A program made the position numbers and the translations under genes. The notes under the pieces are model-generated. The model had not been told where the DNA came from. It saw nothing but the letters and a program-made list of their open reading frames with translations, and ran no database searches. A stretch of DNA of 15,521 bases from DAITMV01 sp036834985 (lineage in GTDB: Bacteria > Pseudomonadota > Gammaproteobacteria > Burkholderiales > Burkholderiaceae_B), in the NCBI GenBank assembly GCA_036834985.1, contig DAITMV010000059.1, positions 1-15,521 of the forward strand, written 5' to 3'. Shown one piece after another: positions 7,076-14,941 of this stretch. Each line of letters starts with the position of its first letter. Position 1 is the stretch's first letter.

Positions 7076-7708
7076 ATGTCGACCAGCATTATTGATTCTT
7101 TGGGTGAAAAGCCCTCCGTTACAACGGGCAAAGGCCTGGTTCGAGCGCAGGAAATTCTGATGGCAGCGCAGCAATTGCTGGTCACTGAGGGGTACGCTGG
7201 ATTATCAATGCGGGCCATTGCCGCGCGCGTGGGTATCAGCTTGAGCACTGTGCAGCATTACTACAAAAGTAAAGAGGCGCTTGTCGAAGCCTTGCTGACC
7301 TATGTACTGGATGATTACCAAAGCCGTATTGCTGCCTTGGGAAAGTCAATGAAGCAGGATGGTCCACTGGCACGTTTTACAGCCACTCTGGACATGATTT
7401 TTGAAGACATCAAAAAGCCGCAGACCTATGGCATTTTTGTGGAAACCTGGGCACTGGCCCAGCGTATGCCGTTTGCGGCGCATCTGATTGAGCATGTGCA
7501 GGCTCGCGAACGCAAGGAAATTTTCAAGCTGATTCGTGATCTGGAACCTCGGATCAGTGCGGCTGAATACAAGCTGCGGGCCGCGATGATCGTGGTGCAG
7601 ATCAACGGCTTGTTGTTGCAACTGAGGGCCGATGGCGACCCAGTGCTCAATCGGCGTATTGAAGACATGGCGCGTCGCTCGTTCATGAAATTGGCGACGC
7701 AACCCTAA
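7076..7708 (+). CDS. TetR/AcrR family transcriptional regulator
   Basis: This is a 210-residue regulator. The N-terminal helix-turn-helix domain covers about residues 22-70, with MRAIAARVGISLSTVQHYYKSKEALVEALL typical of TetR. The rest is the helical ligand-binding and dimer domain, whose ligand cannot be read from sequence. It is divergent from the acyl-CoA dehydrogenase gene, with two matching palindromes between them, so it probably represses that gene and itself and may sense an acyl-CoA or fatty acid (inference). The ATG at 7076 has no clear Shine-Dalgarno, but the next in-frame ATG lies inside the first helix of the DNA-binding domain, so 7076 is the sensible start. It is convergent with the PF10118 gene, 15 nt away, with no terminator in between. 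Confidence 0.92.
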   Translation: MSTSIIDSLGEKPSVTTGKGLVRAQEILMAAQQLLVTEGYAGLSMRAIAARVGISLSTVQHYYKSKEALVEALLTYVLDDYQSRIAALGKSMKQDGPLARFTATLDMIFEDIKKPQTYGIFVETWALAQRMPFAAHLIEHVQARERKEIFKLIRDLEPRISAAEYKLRAAMIVVQINGLLLQLRADGDPVLNRRIEDMARRSFMKLATQP

Positions 7709-7723
7709 CACACGCTGGTCTGT

Positions 7724-8650
7724 TTATTGGATGGGTGTGGCTAGATGGCCGGGTATTGATCGCTCGACCATCGCACGGTTTTTAAACTCCTTATCTAGCA
7801 AGCCCTGTTTGCCAAAGAGGTGATCACGCCATTGCTGTTCCAGCTGCGAGGTATTGCGATCACGCGGGCTAAAGTCGCGAGCAAAAAACCCTTTAAGCCG
7901 TTTGGGTACATGCTGGAACAAGCCCCCTTTGCCAAATATCATTCGAAAGCCGCGTTTGTGTTGCAGCAGCGAACCCAACTGCCCGTCTTTGTACAGCATG
8001 ATGCCCACCGAGGCCAGCGCTGAGGGAAGCACAATCCCTGTGACCAAACCGACAGCGAGGAGTCGTCGCAGATAGCCTCCCCTAACCGCTTCGTACACAT
8101 CATGGCTGACGGATTTGTGTTCCAGTTCCTCCAGCGCATGCCAGAACCACATCTTGATCATCTCGGGATCAGCTTCGCGTTGAATCATCTGATTGGTGAG
8201 CAATTCTTCGGCGAGTATGGCGGTGATGTCTTCCATAAACACGGTACAAGCCAATTGCTGTTTGACTGGCAGCAGGCCCAGCATGCTCATGGCCAGTGCA
8301 ACCCCTTTTTCAGCCATATCCACCCGGATACCCCGAGCTAAAAAATAGGCGTTCAATTTGTCATGCTCTTTGCCGTGCATGGCCTCCTGGCCAATGAACC
8401 CAGAGATGGCGGCCTGCAAGGCGTCGTCCTTGATATGCCCTTTAAAGTGCCTGACTGAATCCATGAAAAAACGCTCACCCGGCGGAAAAAACCCGGACAG
8501 CATGCCAATCACCGTCGAGGCGAACGGGTTGTTGCCAAGCACATAACGGGGCGCCTCATCGGGCAAGTGAAAGTTCAGATGGCGAGGCGGGATTCCAACG
8601 GTGGCGCCAGCTAACACGCGAGCGGCTGGAGCGGTGGGTTGTGATGACAT
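7724..8650 (-). CDS. PF10118-type predicted metal-dependent hydrolase (ferritin-like)
   Basis: This is a 308-residue protein of the family annotated as predicted metal-dependent hydrolase (PF10118, COG3687). The candidate di-metal ligands are all present: Glu59 (PGERFF), Glu89 and His92 (GQEAMHGKEH), Glu140 (FMEDITA) with Glu148/149, and the HALEELEHK block with His171, Glu174/175 and His178. Family members are thought to be ferritin-like di-iron proteins. The activity is not established, and 'hydrolase' is only a database name. A hydrophobic stretch at about 196-219 suggests membrane association. The start is supported by TGAGG 8 nt upstream. It is divergent from an AraC regulator that is its likely controller. 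The basic C-terminal third (about 230-270, rich in Lys and Arg) could contact membrane or nucleic acid. Confidence 0.85.
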   Translation of the reverse strand: MSSQPTAPAARVLAGATVGIPPRHLNFHLPDEAPRYVLGNNPFASTVIGMLSGFFPPGERFFMDSVRHFKGHIKDDALQAAISGFIGQEAMHGKEHDKLNAYFLARGIRVDMAEKGVALAMSMLGLLPVKQQLACTVFMEDITAILAEELLTNQMIQREADPEMIKMWFWHALEELEHKSVSHDVYEAVRGGYLRRLLAVGLVTGIVLPSALASVGIMLYKDGQLGSLLQHKRGFRMIFGKGGLFQHVPKRLKGFFARDFSPRDRNTSQLEQQWRDHLFGKQGLLDKEFKNRAMVERSIPGHLATPIQ

Positions 8651-8780
8651 GGCGAGACCTCAGGATGACATTGAATAATGGTACAGTCAGCATAAGACCG
8701 CCACGGTCCGGGGTGAATGTGATACAAGACCGTTGGTTTGTGATTTTAGCTCAGGACTCTTTCGGGGGATTTGTTAACCC
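8651..8780. promoter_or_regulatory. Divergent control region of the PF10118 and AraC genes
   Basis: This 130-bp gap lies between two divergent start codons. AAGACCG occurs twice in the same direction, at 8694-8700 and 8726-8732, 32 bp apart or about three helical turns. The first copy continues into the inverted repeat GACCG-CCA-CGGTC (8696-8708). AraC-type proteins often bind directly repeated half-sites, so these are candidates. The short length means chance cannot be excluded. Confidence 0.35.
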
Positions 8781-9869
8781 ATGCCTACACCCACCAGCAG
8801 CGTAGTGCCGCCCCTGCCCAGCGGCTGGCTTGTCCGGACCTTGTCGATCCTGCTTGACGAGAATGATCTGAACCATACGCTCGATGCGCTGGCCAGCCTG
8901 TGTAATGTGCCCACGTCGGCGCTGAAGACGGGCGATGTCATGGTGCCCTTGGCCTGGTTTGAGCAGTGGTTGCAGCACCCGTCCCGCTCGCCTGCTTGGA
9001 TGGGTTGGCAGGTGGGCAGTCATGCGGGTTTGACATCCCAGGGGGCGATCAGCGTCTTGTTGATGACAGCACCCACCGTGCGTGAGGCAGCCCGTCTGGT
9101 GAGCCGCTATTACGGCCTGGTCACCGACATCCTGAGTTTTGAATTTCATGAACTACAGGATAGCGGCGTGATGCTGGTGAACGTGCACAGTGACTGTGCA
9201 GCGGCCGTGCAGTTTCTGGAGTGTTACCTGGCCGGCGTTATGTGTCGCTTGAGCGAATTGACCCTGGGGGGCCAAGCTCAGGGCTGGTTTGAGATGACTC
9301 AGTCGCGTCCGGCGGACATGCCGCCCGCTTTTGAACGAGCGGCCATGCGATGGGTATTTGATGCCCCCGTTATCTGTGGACATTGGCCCAATCAGTATCT
9401 GGATTTGCCGGGCTTATTCAGTGACCCGTTTGCACATGCCAGCGCAAAACTCCATTGCGACAAATTGCTGTTGCAACGTACACAAGCACAAACGATCATC
9501 GCCCGGATAAAAACCCTCTTGCAACGACAGGCGGGTGGTTACCTCAGTCAGGACGATATGGCGGGGCAATTGCACATGTCGGTCAGTACGTTAAAGCGCG
9601 AACTGGCCGCCTGCGGCACCAGTTTTAGCGCACAATTGGAGCAAGTCAAACGTCAGCACGCACTGGTTTTGTTGCGTAACCAGAATTTATCGCTCGGGCA
9701 GATTGCAGATCGCTTGGGGTACTCGGACCCCTCGAACTTTACCCATGCGTTTAAGCGTTGGTTTGGTACCGCACCCTCGGCATTTCGGGTCTATCCATTC
9801 TCCGATTGCGAGTACGGTAGACCTTCCCCGGATCGGTCTATTGTGCCTCCCGATCGTTCACGGGCGTAA
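8781..9869 (+). CDS. AraC-family regulator with Arabinose_bd-type (OruR-like) N-terminus
   Basis: This is a 362-residue regulator. Residues about 20-200 resemble the PF12625 sensor domain found in OruR/ArgR-like AraC proteins, including the VREAARLVSRYYGL segment (100-113). The C-terminal AraC domain (about 255-339) carries two helix-turn-helix units: LSQDDMAGQLHMSVSTLKREL, and LSLGQIADRLGYSDPSNFTHAFKRWFGTAPSAFR. GGGGGAT about 10 nt upstream of the ATG supports the start. Being divergent from the PF10118 gene, it probably controls it in response to an unknown small molecule. Its last 32 nt overlap, on the opposite strand, the 3' end of a small lipoprotein gene. The residues after the AraC domain (about 340-362) are low in conservation character and contain the overlap. 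Confidence 0.92.
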   Translation: MPTPTSSVVPPLPSGWLVRTLSILLDENDLNHTLDALASLCNVPTSALKTGDVMVPLAWFEQWLQHPSRSPAWMGWQVGSHAGLTSQGAISVLLMTAPTVREAARLVSRYYGLVTDILSFEFHELQDSGVMLVNVHSDCAAAVQFLECYLAGVMCRLSELTLGGQAQGWFEMTQSRPADMPPAFERAAMRWVFDAPVICGHWPNQYLDLPGLFSDPFAHASAKLHCDKLLLQRTQAQTIIARIKTLLQRQAGGYLSQDDMAGQLHMSVSTLKRELAACGTSFSAQLEQVKRQHALVLLRNQNLSLGQIADRLGYSDPSNFTHAFKRWFGTAPSAFRVYPFSDCEYGRPSPDRSIVPPDRSRA

Positions 9870-10167
9870 GAGTCAGTACGGCGAGGGTGGCGTCGTTGTT
9901 CAGATCGACAGCTTCGTGACTGTCCTCTTCTGCTTGGCTCACAATCAAGTAGGCGCCGTCCATGTCGGGCCCAAAGCGTGTCAGCATGGAGGCCATGTCC
10001 GAGGTGTTGACGGCCGTGTTGCCATTGCTGTTGCTTGAGTCGGACGGGCTGCCGCAACCTGTCATGGCGGCAGCGATCAAACATACGATCACCCTGCTGG
10101 AGATGCCAGTCAGGCTGACGGTGATCCGTCGCGAATCAGAACCTGCGATGTGTTTTGATGGGGTCAT
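9838..10167 (-). CDS. Small predicted lipoprotein, downstream of the DUF4331 gene
   Basis: This is a 109-residue protein of unknown function. A hydrophobic run (about 26-36) ends in AAAMTGCGS, so Cys38 may be lipidated, followed by a Ser/Asn-rich linker. The n-region is unusually long (about 25 residues) and holds SRR at 12-14, a weak echo of a twin-arginine motif but without the Phe. The mature part is acidic and only about 70 residues (for example FGPDMDGAYLIVSQAEEDSHEAVDLNNDATLAVLTLTPV), possibly one small beta-rich domain. It starts 7 nt after the DUF4331 stop on the same strand, so the two are almost certainly one operon. Its stop lies within the convergent AraC gene (32-nt overlap). The family is not recognised. 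Confidence 0.7.
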   Translation of the reverse strand: MTPSKHIAGSDSRRITVSLTGISSRVIVCLIAAAMTGCGSPSDSSNSNGNTAVNTSDMASMLTRFGPDMDGAYLIVSQAEEDSHEAVDLNNDATLAVLTLTPVNDREAQ

Positions 10168-10174
10168 GATGTGC

Positions 10175-11668
10175 TCACTTTGAACCGGAGACCGGTGTGG
10201 TCAGATAGGGAAAGCTGGACCAGCAGGCTGGCACCGGTACTCCATCGCCCAGCGTTGTTGTGATCGATGTGGGCAAGGCCGCCTTACAGGTTGCGCCAAT
10301 TGGGCTGAGCTCACCCAGATTGCCCATACAGTAGGCGCCCATCATGGCCTGCAAGGCCATATCGACAACATCATCTTGAGGGTTGCGGCCGTTGGGAAAT
10401 CGGGAGGTTATGGTGGTGTTCAAGCGCAGCATCTCGGAGGGAGTGACCGTCAGCGGTTTGTTCAGGCCAGCAATGCCGGTTAAAAAGATGGCGACCAAAT
10501 CGTCACGGACACCGGTGGGCACAATCGATTGTCCGCCGATGGCTGCTTTGTATTCAGGGTGTGTTGCTTCGATCAGATAGGGCAATGTCGGGTTGGTAAC
10601 ATAGGTGGCAAATTGTGCATCGCCGGTGGGCTTGGAGGCGTTAAAACGATCCTTGTCTTTTAAGCCGATGACCACTTCGTTCACCAAGGGCATTCCCAGC
10701 CGTGATACCTGAACCCAAGGCCCTCCTTCTTTACTGACGTTAGATGCGGACTTGCCCGCTGCGCCGCTGGTGGGGGCCCCCAGCAAAATGCGACCCTGAC
10801 GCAGGCTTGCTGTGGTCCATGCGCCGATCACCGGTTCTTTGCCTTGGGTCAGACATGACACTGGCACTTCCAACACCAGCGAGGTGACATTTTTGCTGGC
10901 CAGGCTATCGACCTGAGAGCCTGGATTGGTGGCGTCGATGTTGACCAGATCGAATAGTCTGCCCAATGGCAAAGCAAACGGATCCTTGCGCTGGCCGACA
11001 AATACCCGCCCGCCAGTTGCTGCGCAATCGCCAAACTTCACATCCGAGTACATGTATTTGGCGGCGTAGTTGTCATAGCCGTTTGCGCTGGAAAAGGTTT
11101 TGTCGCCGATGTAGTCCATCGGTTTGATGAAAGTGCTGCCGCTGCTGCTGGTCACTGACGTTCGTACACCGCCCCGTCGAGGGCCTTTGACCATGTCAAC
11201 CGTATAGGTTTGCATCACGTTGATGGGATCTCCGGAAGCGCCCGTCAAGCTGCCAGCCAATGCCAGGGGAATTGACACGCTGCTCCCGTTAGGCCCGGCC
11301 GGTACGGTGATATCGTTGATAATGTTTTTAAATCGAAATTGAAAGGTGATGTCCTCCAGGGCATCGCCATTGTTGTCGATATGAATTTCGTACAGGGCGT
11401 TCTCTTCCAGGTTAAAGTAGTTCGGTCCACCGAATGCATCCTGCAGTGGCAGGTAGTTGGCAATCAGCGTAACAAACCCGGAGCGTTTGCTGAACATGTA
11501 AAAGTCGCTGGCATCTACGCGGGGCATGCCAGCAATGGCGGGCCCCTCGCGGTGGCTGGAGGCATGAGCCGTCAACCCGCTGGTCACGGTGAGCGAGGCT
11601 GCCAGTACGGCAGCCATCGAATGGCTTGGTATTCTCATACCCATGCGTTTGGAAGCGGCTGTGGCCAT
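10175..11668 (-). CDS. Secreted DUF4331 domain protein
   Basis: This is a 497-residue exported protein. AAAGGA lies 6 nt before the ATG, which supports this start over in-frame ATGs at codons 9 and 11. The Sec signal peptide ends at about AHA36, and the mature protein begins SSHREGPAIAGMPRVDASDFYMF. That opening, followed by YFNLEENALYEIHIDNNGDALEDITFQFRF, is the hallmark of DUF4331. The long mature chain looks beta-rich, with cysteines spread through it, as expected of a periplasmic or extracellular protein. The family's function is unknown. It is co-oriented with the small lipoprotein 7 nt downstream and divergent, by only 39 bp, from a secreted DUF4198-like protein. I infer a shared envelope or extracellular task. 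Confidence 0.9.
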   Translation of the reverse strand: MATAASKRMGMRIPSHSMAAVLAASLTVTSGLTAHASSHREGPAIAGMPRVDASDFYMFSKRSGFVTLIANYLPLQDAFGGPNYFNLEENALYEIHIDNNGDALEDITFQFRFKNIINDITVPAGPNGSSVSIPLALAGSLTGASGDPINVMQTYTVDMVKGPRRGGVRTSVTSSSGSTFIKPMDYIGDKTFSSANGYDNYAAKYMYSDVKFGDCAATGGRVFVGQRKDPFALPLGRLFDLVNIDATNPGSQVDSLASKNVTSLVLEVPVSCLTQGKEPVIGAWTTASLRQGRILLGAPTSGAAGKSASNVSKEGGPWVQVSRLGMPLVNEVVIGLKDKDRFNASKPTGDAQFATYVTNPTLPYLIEATHPEYKAAIGGQSIVPTGVRDDLVAIFLTGIAGLNKPLTVTPSEMLRLNTTITSRFPNGRNPQDDVVDMALQAMMGAYCMGNLGELSPIGATCKAALPTSITTTLGDGVPVPACWSSFPYLTTPVSGSK

Positions 11669-11707
11669 GGCGAATCCTTTGTTGATAATGATCTGAAGTG
11701 GGTGTGT

Positions 11708-12514
11708 ATGCGCGGTAACTATTTGTACGTTTTAGCGGCCTTGTTAAGCCTTGTAAACTTAAGGGTCGGGGCACACGAGTCATGGCTGCAGATCGAACAC
11801 AAACCGGCTGCAAAACACCCAGAGCAGTTTTTCAAGTTGGTGACAGGGAGCCGATATCCAAACGCCGACAGCACAGCCCCGCATCGATATGTCGAGCAAT
11901 TGATTTGCGTTTCACATAGCAGCAGCCATCGCCTGCTGCCCATCCGCTTGCAAACAGAGGATGCGTTTCGTTTTAAACGACACGTAGCCGGCCCCTTGAT
12001 ATGCGGTTTGCGAACCCAGCGTCTGGACATCACGCTGAATGCAGACAAGCTGCACACGTACTTTGAAGATATCCATCCAACACCAGAGATTGTGGCTCGT
12101 CGTGCAGAGCAGGAGCGCAACGGTATGCCGTGGTTGGAGTCCTATCGCAAATCGGCATGGTTTAAACGGGATGCGGCCCAGCCCTATGCTATGACCGATT
12201 TACGCCAGACCTTCGATAACGGGGCTGTTCGTTTAACCATCAGCGCCCCCTATTCCACCTGGCGTGCCGGGCAGACCCAACGGGTGTTGTTGGAGGTTGC
12301 CGGTGAGCCGTTGGCGGGACAGGCCGTCGAGCTGGTGGGTGAGTCACTGCCGGTGGGTGTGTGGTTATCTGCCGATGATCACGGTGCGTTGTCATTTACC
12401 CCGCCGTTGCCGGGCTGGTATCTGCTTCGAGCGGTCTACCTGCGCTGGGATGAGGATCAGCAAAAGTGGATGAGCGATTTTATCAATCTGCGGTTTGAGG
12501 TTCATCCGGCCTGA
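11708..12514 (+). CDS. Secreted DUF4198-like protein
   Basis: This is a 268-residue exported protein. The signal peptide MRGNYLYVLAALLSLVNLRVGA is followed by HESWLQIEHK, matching the AH(D/E)xWL start of mature DUF4198/COG5266 proteins. The C-terminal half (about 178-268) looks like their closing beta-sandwich: VRLTISAPYSTWRAG, then LAGQAVELVGESL, then a D-x-G-A-L-x-F turn and LPGWYLLRAVYLRW. COG5266 members are described as periplasmic components linked to metal (cobalt/nickel) uptake, but that is not proven and this protein is divergent. The frame is open far upstream to 11339, but the signal peptide fixes the start at 11708. The start codon is 39 bp from that of the divergent DUF4331 gene. 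Confidence is high that it is a secreted gene product, moderate on the family. Confidence 0.75.
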   Translation: MRGNYLYVLAALLSLVNLRVGAHESWLQIEHKPAAKHPEQFFKLVTGSRYPNADSTAPHRYVEQLICVSHSSSHRLLPIRLQTEDAFRFKRHVAGPLICGLRTQRLDITLNADKLHTYFEDIHPTPEIVARRAEQERNGMPWLESYRKSAWFKRDAAQPYAMTDLRQTFDNGAVRLTISAPYSTWRAGQTQRVLLEVAGEPLAGQAVELVGESLPVGVWLSADDHGALSFTPPLPGWYLLRAVYLRWDEDQQKWMSDFINLRFEVHPA

Positions 12515-12574
12515 TCGAGGCAGCTGGCCGATCGCTTGCGAGTGACACTAGGCTGTGTGATTGAGCGAAGGGAT

Positions 12575-13069
12575 TTACAACCCATCCAGCGGCAGGGCGG
12601 TTTTATCAATCACCCGTCGCAGTACAAAGCTCGAATGTACGCCGGTAACACCCTTGATGCGGGTGATCCGGTTAAGCAGCAAGTGTTGATAGCCATCCAT
12701 GTCCTTGACCACCGCCTTGAGTTGATAGTCGGCTGACTGCCCGGTGATGAGCAAACATTCGATCACCTCGGGAATGGCGGCAATTTGAGCTTCAAAATGA
12801 TGAAAGCGCTCAGGGGTGTGTTGGTCCATTGAGATGTGAATCAGCGCCATCAGCGACAAGCCGATCTGTTTGGGGTCGAGCACCGCACGATAGCCACTGA
12901 TCAGCCCCGCCTCCTCCAGGGCGCGTACGCGCCTCAGACAGGGCGACGGAGACAGACCAATGCGGTCGGCCAGATCCTGGTTGCTGATTCGGCCGTCTTC
13001 TTGCAGCACCTCCAGAATAGCCCGGTCAAATTTGTCCAGGCGTCCGGTGGGTGATGGGGTGTTGTCCAT
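12575..13069 (-). CDS. Lrp/AsnC family transcriptional regulator
   Basis: This is a 164-residue regulator of normal Lrp length. The N-terminal winged helix-turn-helix (about 11-72) contains LDKFDRAILEVLQEDGRISN and QDLADRIGLSPSPCLRRVRALEEAGLI. The C-terminal RAM effector domain (about 77-155) contains DYQLKAVVKDMDGY. Such proteins bind an amino acid, often leucine, and form octamers that wrap DNA. It is divergent from leuA, which makes leucine-pathway control likely (inference). No strong Shine-Dalgarno precedes the ATG. A TATAGT -10-like box reads leftward at 13095-13090. Specific leucine sensing cannot be shown here. Confidence 0.93.
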   Translation of the reverse strand: MDNTPSPTGRLDKFDRAILEVLQEDGRISNQDLADRIGLSPSPCLRRVRALEEAGLISGYRAVLDPKQIGLSLMALIHISMDQHTPERFHHFEAQIAAIPEVIECLLITGQSADYQLKAVVKDMDGYQHLLLNRITRIKGVTGVHSSFVLRRVIDKTALPLDGL

Positions 13070-13270
13070 GGCGTCTAAAGCCCTTTCGCACTATAAATGA
13101 TTGCTAACAATTCAGTATATAAAGCATTTTATATGATTTGGTTACTTTATTTTGGCAGATTGTGCCAATAATAAAGCATATAAAAGCAATAATCGCAATC
13201 TTCTGTCGGCCTTATCACGTTAAGCTAATGACATCGAAAGTAAACGCCAAAAGGCGATCCGGAGCATGTC
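13070..13270. promoter_or_regulatory. AT-rich Lrp/leuA divergent control region with repeats
   Basis: This 201-bp gap is clearly richer in A+T than the rest of the window, especially 13090-13200. ATAAAGCAT occurs at 13119-13127 and 13171-13179, 52 bp apart (about five helical turns), with a related TAAAAGCAAT at 13181-13190. Dyads are ATATAAA-GCAT-TTTATAT (13117-13134), TTGGCA-N5-TGCCAA (13152-13168), ATTG-CTAA-CAAT (13100-13111) and ATTG-TGC-CAAT (13159-13169). Phased degenerate AT-rich sites are typical of Lrp-family targets. A TATAAA for leuA lies at 13179-13184, but no good -35 box is placed for it, which would fit an activated promoter. Confidence 0.6.
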
Positions 13271-14941
13271 ATGTTAAAGAACCCGTCAGGCAAATACACG
13301 GCATTTGCCCCCATCACGTTGATTGATCGCCAGTGGCCTGGCCGCACCATCACCAAGGCACCGGTATGGTTGAGCACGGATTTACGGGATGGCAATCAGG
13401 CTTTGTTTGAACCCATGAATGGCCAGACCAAGATCCGCTTTTTCAAGGAGCTGGTGCGCATTGGATTCAAGGAAATTGAAGTGGGGTTTCCAGCTGCTTC
13501 ACAGACCGATTACAACGTGGTTCGCGAGTTGATTGAGGGCGGACATATTCCGGAGGACGTCACCCCAATGGTGATGACTCAGGCGCGTGAAGATTTGATT
13601 ATCCGATCCGTTGAGGCAGTACGCGGTGCCAGGCGGGCGATTGTGCATATCTACAATGCAACCGCGCCGGTGTGGCGGGAGGTGGTTTTTGGCATGTCGG
13701 TGGATCAGGTGATGGGCTTGATCGACAAGCACGTCGCGATCTTCAAACGTTTGACCGACGCGCATCCCGAGACTGAATGGGTATTGCAGTATTCACCCGA
13801 GACCTTTTCTTCGACGGAGCTTAAAGTCGCCCTGCAGGCATGCAACACCGCGATTCGAGCCTGGGACGCGGGGCCCGGGCGACCGATCATCATCAATTTG
13901 CCCACCACCGTGGAAAACGCAACGCCCAACGTGTTTGCTGACCAGATTGAGTGGATGCATCGCCATCTGGATCGCCGCGAGCATGTGGTGTTATCCGTTC
14001 ATCCCCACAATGATCGGGGCACTGGCGTAGCCGCCGCCGAGTTGGCGCAAATGGCAGGCGCCGACCGCGTGGAAGGGTGTTTATTTGGCAACGGCGAGCG
14101 CAGCGGGAATGTGGATATCGTGACCCTCGCTTTGAACATGTACACGCAGGGCGTGCATCCGGGACTCGATTTTTCCGATATCAATGCGGTGGCGCGCGTG
14201 GTGGAAGACTGTACGCAGTTGCCGATTCATCCGCGTCATCCCTATGTGGGCGATCTGGTCTTTACTGCTTTTTCAGGTTCACATCAGGACGCCATCAAAA
14301 AAGGCTTTGCTGTTCAACGGGCAAACGGCCTCTGGCAGGTCCCCTATTTGCCCATCGACCCAGCCGATGTGGGTCGTACCTACGACAGTGTGATTCGAGT
14401 CAACAGCCAGTCGGGCAAGGGGGGCGTGGCCTATTTGCTGGAGCGTGACTACGGGGTGGTGATGCCGCGCCGCATGCAGATTGAATTTAGCGCCGTGGTG
14501 CAACAGGTGACCGATACCAGCGAAACCGAAGTCAGCTCATCGCAGTTGTGGGACTTGTTCAGCGACACCTATTTATACAGCGGCACTCAGGGCATTGCCT
14601 ATCAGGCTCATCGCTTGAGCGAAACGCCCGCCGGGCAGGCCATCGAGCTGGATATGGTGGTCAACGGGCAGATGCGCACGGTTCGAGGCGTAGGCAATGG
14701 CCCCATTGCAGCGGCTGTCAACGCCTTGGGCGTTCCCATGAACGTCGCCAGTTATGAAGAGCGATCGGTCGGCAGTGGCGCTCATGCGCAGGCCATCGCC
14801 ATGGTGGAGGCGGCCTTGCCTAGTGTCCCTGGCGTGCGGTTTGGCGTGGGGATGCATGCGAATATTGTGACGGCCTCAATCATGGCGGTGGTGGGGGCTG
14901 CGCGACGTCTTGATGCGTTTGAGATGAGGGTTGCCGCTTGA
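13271..14941 (+). CDS. leuA: 2-isopropylmalate synthase (Pseudomonas-type LeuA)
   Basis: This is a 556-residue enzyme that condenses acetyl-CoA with 2-oxoisovalerate to give 2-isopropylmalate, the first step of leucine synthesis. The catalytic/metal motif STDLRDGNQAL (35-45) includes Arg39 and Asp40. The metal ligands of VHPHNDRG include His244 and His246, and LFGNGERSGNVD (271-282) is the second DRE-TIM signature. The remainder, about 400-556, is the C-terminal region including the leucine-sensing LeuA dimer domain, so feedback inhibition is expected. Length and motifs match the 556-residue Pseudomonas type rather than the shorter E. coli type (about 520). GGAG lies 6 nt before the ATG at 13271. 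It is divergent from an Lrp/AsnC gene. An IPMS-like homologue for another 2-oxoacid is possible but less likely. Confidence 0.95.
   Translation: MLKNPSGKYTAFAPITLIDRQWPGRTITKAPVWLSTDLRDGNQALFEPMNGQTKIRFFKELVRIGFKEIEVGFPAASQTDYNVVRELIEGGHIPEDVTPMVMTQAREDLIIRSVEAVRGARRAIVHIYNATAPVWREVVFGMSVDQVMGLIDKHVAIFKRLTDAHPETEWVLQYSPETFSSTELKVALQACNTAIRAWDAGPGRPIIINLPTTVENATPNVFADQIEWMHRHLDRREHVVLSVHPHNDRGTGVAAAELAQMAGADRVEGCLFGNGERSGNVDIVTLALNMYTQGVHPGLDFSDINAVARVVEDCTQLPIHPRHPYVGDLVFTAFSGSHQDAIKKGFAVQRANGLWQVPYLPIDPADVGRTYDSVIRVNSQSGKGGVAYLLERDYGVVMPRRMQIEFSAVVQQVTDTSETEVSSSQLWDLFSDTYLYSGTQGIAYQAHRLSETPAGQAIELDMVVNGQMRTVRGVGNGPIAAAVNALGVPMNVASYEERSVGSGAHAQAIAMVEAALPSVPGVRFGVGMHANIVTASIMAVVGAARRLDAFEMRVAA

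Noticed and set aside
11339..11707. N-terminal extension of the DUF4198-like frame
   Set aside because: It is antisense to the 5' part of the DUF4331 gene, and the signal peptide fixes the start at 11708.
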